This document shows, in pieces, positions 17,794-26,760 of a stretch of 64,000 bases of DNA. The translations under genes were made by a program, and so were the position numbers. The stretch is from contig CAILVF010000087.1 of NCBI GenBank assembly GCA_903837605.1, forward strand, positions 229,876-293,875, written 5' to 3'. The notes below the pieces were generated by a model. The model did not search any database and was not told the origin of the DNA. It was given only the letters and a program-made list of their open reading frames with translations. Within the stretch, counting starts at the first letter, position 1, and each line of letters begins with the position of its first letter. This DNA comes from an uncultured Bacteroidales bacterium. Its GTDB lineage: Bacteria; Bacteroidota; Bacteroidia; Bacteroidales; FEN-979.

Positions 17794-19860
17794 ATGGCAT
17801 TAAACAGAGTTAGAAATATAGGGATTGCAGCTCATATCGATGCAGGCAAGACCACAGTTACAGAACGTATCCTGTTCCTTACAGGTACAACCCGCAAGAT
17901 GGGCGAAGTTCACGACGGACAGGCTACCATGGACTTCATGAAACAGGAGCAGGAACGAGGCATCACCATTGCATCCGCTGCGATTTCCTGTGCCTGGAAC
18001 AACCATGCCATCAACCTTATCGATACCCCGGGCCACGTTGACTTCACCATTGAAGTTGAACGTTCCCTCCGTGTTATTGACGGTATGATCGCTGTGTTTT
18101 GCGCAGTAGGCGGCGTTGAGCCCCAGAGTGAAACAGTGTGGAACCAGGCCGACCGCTACCGCGTTCCCCGCATTGCATTCATAAACAAGATGGACAGGGT
18201 GGGGGCCGATTTCCCCGCAGTTGTTGAGCAGATGAACAAATACCTCGACGCCAACGCTTTTCCTTTCCAGGTCCAGATGGGAGATGAAGAACATTTCGAG
18301 GGCATCGTCGACGTTATCGAGAGGAAGGCTTACAGGTTTGAGGAAATGGAGAGGATAGAGATCCCCATCCCTGAAGAATACAAAGTGAAAGTTGAGCAGG
18401 CGAGAGCAAAGGTGGTTGAAAAAGTCGCCGAATTCAACGAAGAGATCATGGAACTGTTCTTTGAAGAAAAAGAAGTGCCTGCAGATCTTCTGAAACGTGT
18501 TGCGCGCGAAGCCACGTTAAAATTGCTCATCACCCCCGTATTCTGTGGTGCCGCTTATAAAAATAAAGGAGTTCAGCTGATCCTCGACGCCGTAACAGAT
18601 TATCTTCCTTCACCCATTGACAAAGGAGCCGTTACAGGTACCGACCTGGATGATCCTGAAAAACTGCACACATGCCATCCTTCACCCAAAGAACCTTTTT
18701 CGGCGCTTGCATTTAAACTCATTCATGATCCTTACGTAGGACAACAAACATTTACCCGGGTATTCTCAGGCACACTTAAAAGCGGCATGCAGGTATACAA
18801 TGCCACGAAGAAAAAGCATGAGCGCATCGGCCGTATCATGAAGATCCATGCTAAGGAAAGGGAGGAAGTTGCAGAAGCAGGCCCGGGGGATATCGTGGCA
18901 CTTATCGGCCTCAAGCTTACAAAGACAGGCGACACGCTCTGCAGCGATGAACATCGTTTACTGCTTGAAAATATTCATGTTCCGCCTTCAGTAATTGAAT
19001 TGAAAATAACCCCTGCAAAACGGGGCGACCAGTCAAAACTAGGCGAAGCCCTTCATAAACTTACCACCGAAGACCCTTCTTTCAATGTAAGGTATGACGA
19101 GGAAACCGAAGAAACCGTGATCGCAGGGATGGGCGAGCTTCATCTCGAAATCATTGTCGACAGGCTTAAAACCGAATTCAAGGTCGATGCCATCGTTGGA
19201 GAGCCCTCGGTTGCCTTCCGCGAAACACTTACCCAGGAGGTGGAGTCGAATTACAGGCATGTCAAGCAAACCGGCGGCAAGGGCCAGTTCGCACATACCG
19301 TGATGCGCATTGAACCTAACCCGGGAAAAGGCTTTGAGTTCGTGGAACATATCAAAGGCGGGGCCATCCCGGCCGAGTTTATCACCTCGGTAAGAAAAGG
19401 ACTTGAAAAGAGCCTCGACAGGGGTATTCTTGCAGGATATCCCATCGTTGACGTACGCGTTACCCTTCTCGACGGAAGCTTCCATGCAGTTGACTCTTCG
19501 GATATGGCCTTCCAGACCTGTGCCGCCATAGGCTTCAAACAGGGATTCATGAAAGCCAGCCCCATCCTCCTCGAACCCATCATGAAAGTCGAAGTGAACA
19601 CCCCTGACGAATATATTGGCGATATCGTTGGCAATCTCAACCGCCGCCGCGGGAAAATTGAAGGAATGCGACGTTACCGCAAAGGATCGCAGAAGATCAA
19701 TGTATTTGTTCCCCTGATGGAAATGTTCGGTTATTCAAACCAGCTGAGGAACGTATCATCGGGTCGTGCAAACTATGCAATGGAATTTTACCAGTACCAG
19801 GCGCTTCCGAAAGCCTTGCAGGAAGAAGTGCTGAAGAAATTAACAGCGGAGAAAAAGTAA
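17794..19860 (+). CDS. fusA: Elongation factor G, stand-alone copy
   Basis: This is a 688-residue translational GTPase. G1 is AHIDAGKT (13-20), the switch I region holds ERGIT, G3 is DTPGH (about 77-82) and G4 is NKMD (131-134). Domains II-V follow, with [10 protein letters not shown] in domain IV and [10 protein letters not shown] in domain V. It should drive ribosome translocation, or ribosome recycling if it is a specialised paralogue. I chose the start at [10 protein letters not shown] because the upstream ATG at 17752 lies before a -7 box. The gene is not in the usual rpsL-rpsG-fusA-tuf group but next to a KirBac-like channel and an aldo/keto reductase. Motif variants such as [10 protein letters not shown] and [10 protein letters not shown] differ from the common GKTTTTERIL type. 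It may therefore be a second EF-G of the genome. Confidence 0.92.
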   Translation: MALNRVRNIGIAAHIDAGKTTVTERILFLTGTTRKMGEVHDGQATMDFMKQEQERGITIASAAISCAWNNHAINLIDTPGHVDFTIEVERSLRVIDGMIAVFCAVGGVEPQSETVWNQADRYRVPRIAFINKMDRVGADFPAVVEQMNKYLDANAFPFQVQMGDEEHFEGIVDVIERKAYRFEEMERIEIPIPEEYKVKVEQARAKVVEKVAEFNEEIMELFFEEKEVPADLLKRVAREATLKLLITPVFCGAAYKNKGVQLILDAVTDYLPSPIDKGAVTGTDLDDPEKLHTCHPSPKEPFSALAFKLIHDPYVGQQTFTRVFSGTLKSGMQVYNATKKKHERIGRIMKIHAKEREEVAEAGPGDIVALIGLKLTKTGDTLCSDEHRLLLENIHVPPSVIELKITPAKRGDQSKLGEALHKLTTEDPSFNVRYDEETEETVIAGMGELHLEIIVDRLKTEFKVDAIVGEPSVAFRETLTQEVESNYRHVKQTGGKGQFAHTVMRIEPNPGKGFEFVEHIKGGAIPAEFITSVRKGLEKSLDRGILAGYPIVDVRVTLLDGSFHAVDSSDMAFQTCAAIGFKQGFMKASPILLEPIMKVEVNTPDEYIGDIVGNLNRRRGKIEGMRRYRKGSQKINVFVPLMEMFGYSNQLRNVSSGRANYAMEFYQYQALPKALQEEVLKKLTAEKK

Positions 19861-19864
19861 AATT

Positions 19865-20890
19865 ATGCGATACAACACACTTGGAAATACGGGAGTCCTT
19901 GTATCCGAGCTCTGCCTGGGAGCCATGACTTTCGGCGGAAAAGGGTTCTGGACCAATATCGGGAAACTGCCCCAGGAAGAAGTCACAAACCTCGTTAAGA
20001 TAGCAATCGAAAACGGGATCAACTTCATTGATACGGCCAATGTTTACTCAGAAGGCCTGTCGGAAATTATGCTCGGCAAAGCCCTGAAAGACCTGGGAAC
20101 CAGCCGCCAGGATGTCTTCATAGCCACCAAGGTGAGGGGACGCATGGGCGAAGGGGTGAACCAGGTGGGATTATCCAGGCTTCACATTCAATACAGCGTG
20201 GATGACAGCCTTCAAAGGCTGGGCCTCGACCATATCGACCTGCTGTATATCCACGGGGTGGACCCGGTGACCGGGCTTGAAGAAACCATGCGCGGACTAG
20301 AGGAAGTAGTCAGGTCGGGCAAGGTGCGCTACCTCGGCATCAGCAACCATCCTGCATGGATGGTGGTCAAAGCCAATGCCATAGCAGAGAAGATGGGATG
20401 GAACAAATTCGTCGCCCTCCAGAATTATTACAGCATCGCCGGCCGTGACATCGAACGCGATATCGTTCCGATGGCTTTGTCGGAAAACCTCGGCATCATG
20501 CCCTGGAGCCCGCTGGCAGGGGGTTTCCTCTCGGGAAAGTTTACAAGGAAAACCCAAAAAGCCGGGGACAGCAGGCGTGACGAATTCGACTTTCCGCCGG
20601 TAAACAAAGAAAAGGCTTACGAAATCATCGAACTGATGCAGGAAATTGCCTCGGCCCATGGTGTTGCGGTTGCCCGCGTCGCACTCGCCTGGATGCTCCG
20701 TAAAAAAGGGATCACAAGCATCATTATCGGGGCGAAAAAAGAAGACCAGCTTCGCGAGAATATCGCTTCCACGACCTTAATGTTGACTGCGGATGAGATG
20801 TCCCGCCTCGATTACGTGAGTGAACTTGGCAAGGAGTACCCCGGCTGGATGATAGAGCGCCAGGCCGACGGCAGGCAGCCGAAGGTGTGA
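19865..20890 (+). CDS. Aldo/keto reductase
   Basis: This is a 341-residue NAD(P)H-dependent oxidoreductase of the AKR fold. The catalytic tetrad is visible: D56 and Y61 in FIDTANVYSEG, K89 in IATKVRG, and H130 in LLYIHGVD. The cofactor-binding end shows GITSIIIGAKKEDQL. It should reduce aldehydes or ketones to alcohols; the physiological substrate is unknown. It starts 4 bp after the EF-G stop and is thus likely cotranscribed, although the pairing has no obvious logic. It ends 5 bp from the convergent MFS gene. Confidence 0.9.
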   Translation: MRYNTLGNTGVLVSELCLGAMTFGGKGFWTNIGKLPQEEVTNLVKIAIENGINFIDTANVYSEGLSEIMLGKALKDLGTSRQDVFIATKVRGRMGEGVNQVGLSRLHIQYSVDDSLQRLGLDHIDLLYIHGVDPVTGLEETMRGLEEVVRSGKVRYLGISNHPAWMVVKANAIAEKMGWNKFVALQNYYSIAGRDIERDIVPMALSENLGIMPWSPLAGGFLSGKFTRKTQKAGDSRRDEFDFPPVNKEKAYEIIELMQEIASAHGVAVARVALAWMLRKKGITSIIIGAKKEDQLRENIASTTLMLTADEMSRLDYVSELGKEYPGWMIERQADGRQPKV

Positions 20891-20895
20891 TTTCC

Positions 20896-22047
20896 CTACT
20901 TTTTCAGGCTGTATACGCCCACCCCGAAAAGATAAAACATGCAGGCTATCAGAATGTAAATCCCTGCGACCACACCGCTGATGTCGCTCACCCAGCCCAT
21001 GAGCAGGGGAATGACGGCTCCGCCGGATATTGCACTCATCATAAGGCCTGAGATTTCGTTGTTGCGGTCAGGGTATTTTTCAACAGCGATGGAGAATACA
21101 AGGGGCCAGATGTTGGCGACGAACATCCCGATAAGGAATACAAGCACCCAGGCTGCAGCTGCCGAGGGAATGGCGAGGATCGCGATCAGGGCCAGTATAC
21201 CAAAAAACGATGTTCCCATCAGAAATTTACGGGAAGAGAATTTTGTAAGAATTATTGCGCCGGCAAAAGTTCCCAGCATACGCCCGAAAAAATATACGCT
21301 CCGTCCTGATTCAGCTGCGGTTTGCCCGATCCCGAAATGCTTGATGAGAAATTGCCCTGAATTCGAATTGAAGCCTACGTCGACCCCCACAACCACAAAA
21401 ATTGCCAGCACCATCATTAAGATAAAACCGTTGCCAAGCAGGCTGAACGCCGAGCCGAAGGTCACTTTGATATTTTCCACCTTACGTTCATCCACCCTGG
21501 TCATTCCCAACCATATCGCGGTGAGTATTGAAACTAATCCAAAAACAAGGAACAGCAGTTTCCAGTCGCCGAACTTCAGGGCGAAATACCCTGCGAGAGG
21601 GGCGCCTATCATGGAGCCAATAGCTTTGATGAACTGTGAAAAACTCAGGAAACTTGAGGCCCGGTTTGAAGGTACAACATCCACGATCAAAGGATTGGCC
21701 GAAACCTGTACAATGGTATTCCCGATCCCTAACAATGCAAAACCAAATAAAACCATAGAGAAGGAATAAATAAAATAAGGCACCAGCAACCCTAGGGCTG
21801 TAACAAGAATCCCGATATTCAGCATCATGCGTTTGCCTATCCTCGCCTGCATGATACCTACCGGCACCGAGAGCAGCAGAAACCAGAGAAAAGCGGCTGA
21901 TGGGATAAGCTGTCCGAGGGTTGCACTGAGGCTCATGTCTTTGCTCACACGGTCAACGCCGATGCCAACAAGGTCGACAAAGCTCATTACGATAAAAGCC
22001 ATCAGCACAGGCAGTAGCTTCGGGATGTTCAGTTTTTTTGTTTCCAT
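20896..22047 (-). CDS. MFS sugar permease (FucP-like)
   Basis: This is a 383-residue protein with about 12 membrane spans. The first loop has VDLVGIGVDRVSKDMSLS, and span 4/5 has GNTIVQVSANPLIVDVVP, typical of the FucP/NanT-like sugar:proton symporter branch found widely in Bacteroidota. The substrate is probably a monosaccharide, but no catabolic gene lies beside it. The start at ATG 22047 (METKKLNIPK) is preferred to the in-frame TTG at 22080, which lies within a -7 box. It is monocistronic. Confidence 0.85.
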   Translation of the reverse strand: METKKLNIPKLLPVLMAFIVMSFVDLVGIGVDRVSKDMSLSATLGQLIPSAAFLWFLLLSVPVGIMQARIGKRMMLNIGILVTALGLLVPYFIYSFSMVLFGFALLGIGNTIVQVSANPLIVDVVPSNRASSFLSFSQFIKAIGSMIGAPLAGYFALKFGDWKLLFLVFGLVSILTAIWLGMTRVDERKVENIKVTFGSAFSLLGNGFILMMVLAIFVVVGVDVGFNSNSGQFLIKHFGIGQTAAESGRSVYFFGRMLGTFAGAIILTKFSSRKFLMGTSFFGILALIAILAIPSAAAAWVLVFLIGMFVANIWPLVFSIAVEKYPDRNNEISGLMMSAISGGAVIPLLMGWVSDISGVVAGIYILIACMFYLFGVGVYSLKK

Positions 22048-22077
22048 GGATTGTTTGTTAGGGTGATCAACTAACAG

Positions 22078-22085
22078 CAAATATA
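22078..22085 (-). promoter_or_regulatory. -7 box (TATATTTG) for the MFS gene
   Basis: Minus-strand TATATTTG matches TAnnTTTG, and the leader to ATG 22047 is about 25 bases. It lies just past the terminator of the upstream gene, which fits an independent promoter. Confidence 0.55.
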
Positions 22086-22103
22086 TAAAAGTCCCTGACA
22101 GAA

Positions 22104-22137
22104 ATAAAAAAAGCTGCCTTCACAAAGAAAGCAGCTT
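22104..22137 (-). terminator. Factor-independent terminator of the small secreted protein gene
   Basis: On the minus strand an 11-bp stem (AAGCTGCTTTC with GAAGGCAGCTT, one G-T pair) closes a 5-base loop TTTGT and is followed by seven T residues. This is the best terminator in the window. Confidence 0.85.
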
Positions 22138-22172
22138 TCACTCAATCAGGAAAAATTCAACGGTAAAATGCC

Positions 22173-22523
22173 TTAGATGAGGCGGAATGAGAGTTTAATG
22201 CGGTAATACTGGTTCATGGGGCTTCCGAGTTTTGAAAAACTGATCTCGCTGAACTGTTGTTTAATATAGTCACTCAGGGCTTCATTATCAGTAGTAATGC
22301 GCTTGACAAGCAGCTTGCCATCGTTGGTCACTGTGAACAGTATGTCGGCGCAGCAGAGATTATCCCGGACCTTGATATAACCCGGATGTTTGACTTGTTG
22401 CTGAATGGCTTCCCTGATGGTAGCTGCGGTGTCTTTAATGGTTTTCCCGGCAAAGGACGAGCCCCCGAGAATGAGAAGGGTGATCAGAATTAAAACGAAT
22501 TTTGAAATGGTTTTGGTTTTCAT
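22173..22523 (-). CDS. Small secreted protein, TonB-C-terminus-like
   Basis: This is a 116-residue protein with a signal peptide ending SSFAG. The mature part contains HPGYIKVRDNLCCADILFTV, a paired Cys, then DGKLLVKRITTDNEALSDYI. That pattern (beta strand, G-K-L-x-V-x-R, then a helix) recalls the TonB-like C-terminal fold found free-standing in many Bacteroidota, but similarity is weak. I chose the start at ATG 22523 because a GGAGG (minus strand, 22532-22536) sits 8 bases before it, unusual in this phylum. Function is unknown. It is monocistronic with its own terminator. Confidence 0.7.
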   Translation of the reverse strand: MKTKTISKFVLILITLLILGGSSFAGKTIKDTAATIREAIQQQVKHPGYIKVRDNLCCADILFTVTNDGKLLVKRITTDNEALSDYIKQQFSEISFSKLGSPMNQYYRIKLSFRLI

Positions 22524-22874
22524 GGTTGGTTCCTCCATATATAATATATAATCAATAAGTCGGTTATAATCAGGAAATGTTACAGGCTATTATATTATTT
22601 AACAACAGTTTAACACTTCCTGAGGTCTTGAAACAAAAATACTTCCTTTCAACCCCATGATCAAAAACAGATCGATGGCCACGGGCAAAACCATCGTATA
22701 ATTCTATGGACTATCGCTAAAATGATTACAGGCCAGGGGCGGCCCGATATTTTATCGCCAAAATGGCATTTTTCATGTGTGAATTTTACAGTCTTAAAAT
22801 GCCCCTCCGGGGATTGAATAAAAGATTTTATTACCTTGTATCCCTGTTTACCATCAACCTTCAACTCAAATCAT
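22524..22874. other. Intergenic region with repeated TATCGCYAAAATG motif and dyad
   Basis: No gene is seen. Near 22540 is an A/T-rich TATATAATATAT stretch that may hold the promoter of the minus-strand gene. TATCGCTAAAATG (22712-22724) and TATCGCCAAAATG (22753-22765) form a direct repeat spaced by 41 bases, about four helical turns. The second merges into the dyad AAAATGGCATTTT (22760-22772). A small GCCCC/GGGGA-type hairpin lies near 22802-22812. A weak -7-like TACCTTGT lies at 22832-22839. These may be operator sites for the lipoprotein gene. Confidence 0.4.
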
Positions 22875-23309
22875 ATGAAAAAATCCATTCTTGTCCTTCT
22901 GATTGCCGCACTGGCTTTGGGAGGAACAGCAATTGTTTCCTGCAAGAAAAAGGTCAATGATCCCGCTTATCCACAGCTGGTCGGGAACTGGAAAGGAAAA
23001 ACGAGCCAGAACATCCCCATTGAAGTTGATGTCGCCAACAACGGGGGAGATCTTTACGTTACATATGTCAACCTGAAATATTCAGCAGGGCCGGGGGATA
23101 CTGCTTCAATCATCAGATACAGCAGCAGCGGACTTTACCAGATGGCGGGAACTTCATTTTATATTTTCCTGGACGGAACGGCTCCGAATGTGTCCACTAT
23201 AGCCGGGGTATACCATCTCGACACGCTTAAACTGGTAGGCAATTTCGTTGGTTATTCAGGCAATCCCCCTGTTGCGACAAGCGGAACTTACACTGCAACG
23301 AAACAGTAA
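22875..23309 (+). CDS. Small lipoprotein of unknown function
   Basis: This is a 144-residue protein. The lipoprotein signal has lipobox IVSC followed by KKK, so it should be lipidated and may reach the outer membrane. The mature part is mostly beta: YPQLVGNWKGKTSQNIPIEV, then strands ending SGTYTATKQ. It resembles small lipocalin-like Bacteroidota lipoproteins, where the VGNWKG start is common. The family is not certain. Start at ATG 22875 removes an unlikely 13-residue leader. No partner gene is obvious; the convergent M64 peptidase ends 40 bp away. Confidence 0.75.
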   Translation: MKKSILVLLIAALALGGTAIVSCKKKVNDPAYPQLVGNWKGKTSQNIPIEVDVANNGGDLYVTYVNLKYSAGPGDTASIIRYSSSGLYQMAGTSFYIFLDGTAPNVSTIAGVYHLDTLKLVGNFVGYSGNPPVATSGTYTATKQ

Positions 23310-23348
23310 AACTGAATATCTTCCTTATCCAGTTATCCAGTAATCCAG

Positions 23349-24851
23349 TTATTTCCCCGGTCCCTTCGCCGTATATTGTTCCATTACATTGATAAGGCTT
23401 CTCTGGCAAACCTTGCAGAAATGGATATGGCGTGTGAACATGATACAATCGAGCTGGGAACGGAACAAGCCTTTCTGGGTATAATCGGCGCCCTCAAAAG
23501 CGCCTACTGCTTCCTTGTATTTTTCCTTTGAAAAATATTCATCCTCCTGCCTGTACTGCCTCATGAACAAAGCTTCCATGACTTCCTCCGGGACTTTGGC
23601 GTGGCGAAGGCTGTCGCGTTGTTTCTGGACTTCATAACCGAATTTATCGAATGGTTCCTTATTCCAGGGTGTCGGAAGCGGTGCACCCGGGGTCACCAGG
23701 TCTTTCCACTTGAAGTTGTTTTTATCAAGCAGGGCGGTAACATTGGGCTCCCACGGCTCGAGCTTGATATCCTGGGCCTCATAGGATACCGAAGATGTGT
23801 AGTATTCATCGGCCAGTCCGCCCATATGATGGCCAAATTCATGGACCATGATATACTCAGCATATTTATTGTCAACCGAAACCGTGGTGTAGAGGTTATA
23901 GATCCCTCCTCCTCCATAGGTGCGTTCGTTCACCAGGATGATCATGAAATCATATGGCACCTGCGATGCCACATTCCTCACGGTCTTATTGTCGAAAGTC
24001 AGGGCATAACGCTCAGAATCAAAAGCGCCGTACTGCACACCCAGGGCGCTTCTCTTAAATACGCCGGGATGGGGTTTGCAAACTCCGGAGACCTCCGAAG
24101 GGGTTTCAACGGCCCGTATGTTTATGTCTTTTTTCCGCGAGATGTACGGCTCCTGGTCCATCATGAAAGCCGAAAGCTTTTTGGCGTCATTCCTGAACTT
24201 CCCCATCTCGGCCTTTGTATAGCCGTCGCCCAGGATTACGATATCTACCTTTTCAGACGCAGGCCCGTTTTCCTGGATCACATCCACCACATTGGCGTGA
24301 GGGAGATCTGCAGGGTTCACCTCTCTTGACGCCGGATCGACATCTGCAGTCCATATAGTCTTGAATTTATTGGTCTGCGGATCGCGCTTCCCAAGGATCA
24401 CGGTTACCGGTTTCAGAGGCCAGGGAAAACGAATGGATTCATTGAAGGAACCCCAGGTTTTATCGGCCTCCGGAATGCTTTGCCATTCGCCGAAAATGCT
24501 GGCAAAACCACGTGAAAACAATACAGTTTTGGTCGCATTATCGATTACCTTGAAAAAGTAAGGCCCGAGTTCCAGCTTATCGATCAGTACAAATTTACTT
24601 CCCGGCCATGCCCCGTCGGAAACAATGCGGTCAATAGCAAAATGTTCTTCCCTGGAGGTGCCGCTGTGATTGAAATCCAGCCGCATTGTCTTGTCAATGA
24701 AATACTGCCCGAAAGCCACATTGCCCTTATCAACGACATTAATCTCTGTCTTTGTCGAATCGGTAATTACTACGGCAGTTTGTTGTTTTGCAGGCTGGTT
24801 GCATGAGGCCATGATTCCGGCCAGTGCAGTAATGAGAAAAAGCTTTTTCAT
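23349..24851 (-). CDS. M64-family metallopeptidase lipoprotein
   Basis: This is a 500-residue protein. The lipobox MASC lies in the signal peptide that starts MKKLFLIT. An N-terminal beta domain (about 50-185) corresponds to the M64 N domain. The peptidase domain begins VDIVILGDGYTKAEM and carries the zinc site HEFGHHMGGLADEYY near residue 335, where HEFGH gives the two His ligands and the catalytic Glu. The family is named for an IgA-cleaving clostridial enzyme, but environmental Bacteroidota members are probably general extracytoplasmic peptidases. The start at 24851 is chosen for the signal peptide. It follows the DUF4097 gene by 48 bp and may belong to the ECF sigma operon. Confidence 0.9.
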   Translation of the reverse strand: MKKLFLITALAGIMASCNQPAKQQTAVVITDSTKTEINVVDKGNVAFGQYFIDKTMRLDFNHSGTSREEHFAIDRIVSDGAWPGSKFVLIDKLELGPYFFKVIDNATKTVLFSRGFASIFGEWQSIPEADKTWGSFNESIRFPWPLKPVTVILGKRDPQTNKFKTIWTADVDPASREVNPADLPHANVVDVIQENGPASEKVDIVILGDGYTKAEMGKFRNDAKKLSAFMMDQEPYISRKKDINIRAVETPSEVSGVCKPHPGVFKRSALGVQYGAFDSERYALTFDNKTVRNVASQVPYDFMIILVNERTYGGGGIYNLYTTVSVDNKYAEYIMVHEFGHHMGGLADEYYTSSVSYEAQDIKLEPWEPNVTALLDKNNFKWKDLVTPGAPLPTPWNKEPFDKFGYEVQKQRDSLRHAKVPEEVMEALFMRQYRQEDEYFSKEKYKEAVGAFEGADYTQKGLFRSQLDCIMFTRHIHFCKVCQRSLINVMEQYTAKGPGK

Positions 24852-24899
24852 ATGAAACGGATTAGGGTTCGGGAATGTAAAGTTAAACATTCCCCCTGA

Positions 24900-26210
24900 T
24901 CATTTCAGCTTTATCCCCCCTTCATACATCTGCAATTTCACCAGGGGAACTGTATTTTCATCTCCCCCCTGGGTCACTCCCTGGTACTGGAAAATATCAT
25001 CCTCCTTATGATACCGTATCTCCCTGAGCGAAGATTTAGGGTAATCAAAGCTGCTGTATTTAAGGTCGGCATCGAGTTTATAGGCCGTTCCGGGTTCAAA
25101 CTTCAGGTCCACATTAGTGTATTTGCAAACCAGGTCAATGCCTGTAAATGTCTTTCCCACCTGCATCACACTCACCTTGTCTTCCTGGCTGCCTGTCATC
25201 GTAAGGCTGCCGTCAAGCTGAGTGATTGTATAGGAGCTATAGCTCGAACCGGCCTTAAGGTCGCCCACCTTGTCAAAGCTGAATTTGTTTTCATACGAAG
25301 TAATTGCTGCGCCCTTGCAGGAAATGATTTTGATATTGCAGTATTTTGCAGTCATCGCAACAACATCGCTGTTCCCTGCAGTCAAAGTGCATTCATAAAG
25401 ATCAAAAGCCCCTTTGGTGAAATCACCCAGGGTTAAGGTGGTGTACTTCCCCTTCACTCCCAGCACTCCGTGGCGGAGGATGTGCAATTTATCTTCGTAA
25501 GAGTTAATGCTCATCTTTCCCGCGCTGCTGATCTCGGTTTCAGAATATTTTGAATTCAGGGTCACATCGCCTGCTTGCCTCAGTACCAGTTTGTTCTCAT
25601 AAAGAGTCAGAATAATATTCTGTACCGAATCAATCTCTGCCTTCCCGTATTTTGCTGTAAGTGTCTGACAGTTTGGCAGCTTTCCCGCAACCAGGTTACT
25701 TTCGTAAAGATCCAATGTGATCTTGCCGTTCAGATCAGGCAGGGTCACGTTTTCATATGCCTGTGTAAGTGTAAGCGGGTTGCCTTTCGGCATGGTCATT
25801 ACAAACGAGAGATCAAGTTTATACAGTTTTGCAGTGCTTCCATCAAGAAGAGTAATGGTAAACTTTCCCGGTATCATCCCCGACATGCTTTTATAAAACC
25901 TTGTCTTGAAACTTACATTATCTCCTTCCTGGCTGAAATTCATTTTTTTAATATATTCCAGCACCATCTGAACCTGGTCTTCTTCCCCGTCTATCGAAAC
26001 GCTGACATCGACCTTTACAGAATTCTTTTCCCAGGTTTCAACTTTCAGGGGCCCCACCTTATTTTCGAAACAGATCATGGTCTCGGGTTTAATGATCCTT
26101 TCGAAGGAATAGGTTTCTTTTCTTTCTTTCATTTCACTGGCTGAAACCTGGAGTCCGGTTGCCAGAAATCCCAATAACAGCAGGCTAAAGAATATGTTTT
26201 TCATTTTCAT
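24900..26210 (-). CDS. Secreted DUF4097-like putative adhesin
   Basis: This is a 436-residue protein with a signal peptide. The mature protein is a run of short beta units repeating about every 40 residues, alternating phrases such as LYESNLVAGK, LYENKLVLRQAGD, SYEDKLHILRHG, LYECTLTAGNSD and SYENKFSFDKVGD. This pattern indicates a right-handed beta-helix or DUF4097-type ladder. In Bacteroidota such genes are often linked to ECF sigma/anti-sigma pairs, as here. The role at the envelope is unproven. The likely start (ATG 26210, or 26204) overlaps the end of the anti-sigma gene by about 26 bp, suggesting coupled translation. Confidence 0.8.
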   Translation of the reverse strand: MKMKNIFFSLLLLGFLATGLQVSASEMKERKETYSFERIIKPETMICFENKVGPLKVETWEKNSVKVDVSVSIDGEEDQVQMVLEYIKKMNFSQEGDNVSFKTRFYKSMSGMIPGKFTITLLDGSTAKLYKLDLSFVMTMPKGNPLTLTQAYENVTLPDLNGKITLDLYESNLVAGKLPNCQTLTAKYGKAEIDSVQNIILTLYENKLVLRQAGDVTLNSKYSETEISSAGKMSINSYEDKLHILRHGVLGVKGKYTTLTLGDFTKGAFDLYECTLTAGNSDVVAMTAKYCNIKIISCKGAAITSYENKFSFDKVGDLKAGSSYSSYTITQLDGSLTMTGSQEDKVSVMQVGKTFTGIDLVCKYTNVDLKFEPGTAYKLDADLKYSSFDYPKSSLREIRYHKEDDIFQYQGVTQGGDENTVPLVKLQMYEGGIKLK

Positions 26211-26760
26211 TTTGTTTGGTCTTTGCAATTTCATTTAATGTTTTTTCGATCACACGGATCTTCATTTCGTAACAGCGGATAATGCCTTTTAATATTTTCG
26301 GCTGGTTTCCGAGTTCATGAAGATCTGTAACATAGGTTTCATATTGAAGGTCGATCTGATGGAGCTGGTCCATCATTTCATTATAATCATCGGCTTTTAC
26401 ACCTGATTTCTTTACTTCATCAATCTTCTGATTAACGGTAAGGCGGAAAAAAACCTCTTCCCGGCCTATCTGTTTTGATAGATTCAGCAGTGAATACTCT
26501 GAATCGTCAGCTTTTCTTTGTTTTATTATTAATGTAATGGTGACTGCGGATGAGATCAGGAGGAGTAAAACGGCGGCGGCGCTGAGCAGGCTGATCCTCA
26601 GCCTCCGGGCCTTACCCAGTTCAGCCGAGATCCCCTTCCAGATCTTTTCATCGTCGGGAACTTCTGTATCGGGGAATCGGGAACCGGGAACCGGGAGCGG
26701 GGAATCGTCATCCTGCATCCTGCATCCTGCATCCAGAAACTCTTCAAACTTACTTTTCAT
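26185..26760 (-). CDS. Putative membrane anti-sigma factor
   Basis: This is a 191-residue protein with one membrane span (about 57-78, LLSAAAVLLLLISSAVTITL) that separates a short cytoplasmic N-terminus from a periplasmic helical domain rich in coiled-coil heptads (FRLTVNQKIDEVKK and onward). Topology and its place directly after an ECF sigma gene (11-bp overlap) support an anti-sigma role. No canonical HxxxCxxC zinc motif is present. Residues about 7-30 (DAGCRMQDDDSPLPVPGSRF region) are encoded by a 7-bp-periodic repeat array at 26671-26740 and look inserted. The WKGISAELGK segment after it would be the sigma-contacting part. The frame after the array depends on unit number. Confidence 0.75.
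   Translation of the reverse strand: MKSKFEEFLDAGCRMQDDDSPLPVPGSRFPDTEVPDDEKIWKGISAELGKARRLRISLLSAAAVLLLLISSAVTITLIIKQRKADDSEYSLLNLSKQIGREEVFFRLTVNQKIDEVKKSGVKADDYNEMMDQLHQIDLQYETYVTDLHELGNQPKILKGIIRCYEMKIRVIEKTLNEIAKTKQNENEKHIL
26671..26740. repeat. Ten-unit 7-bp periodic repeat array inside the anti-sigma gene
   Basis: Reading in steps of seven from 26671, units run GGGGAAT, CGGGAAC (twice), CGGGAGC, GGGGAAT, CGTCATC, CTGCATC (three times) and CAGAAAC. The phase is never broken over 70 bp. It begins 9 bases after the sigma-gene stop codon, in the direction of transcription. Confidence 0.85.

Noticed and set aside
23326..23352. Short ATCCAGTT repeat
   Set aside because: Its period is 8 bases and the unit differs, so I did not join it to the 7-bp family.
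23601..24329. Plus-strand frame of 242 codons
   Set aside because: Antisense to the M64 peptidase, whose HEFGH motif and lipobox are clear; the plus frame shows no domain.
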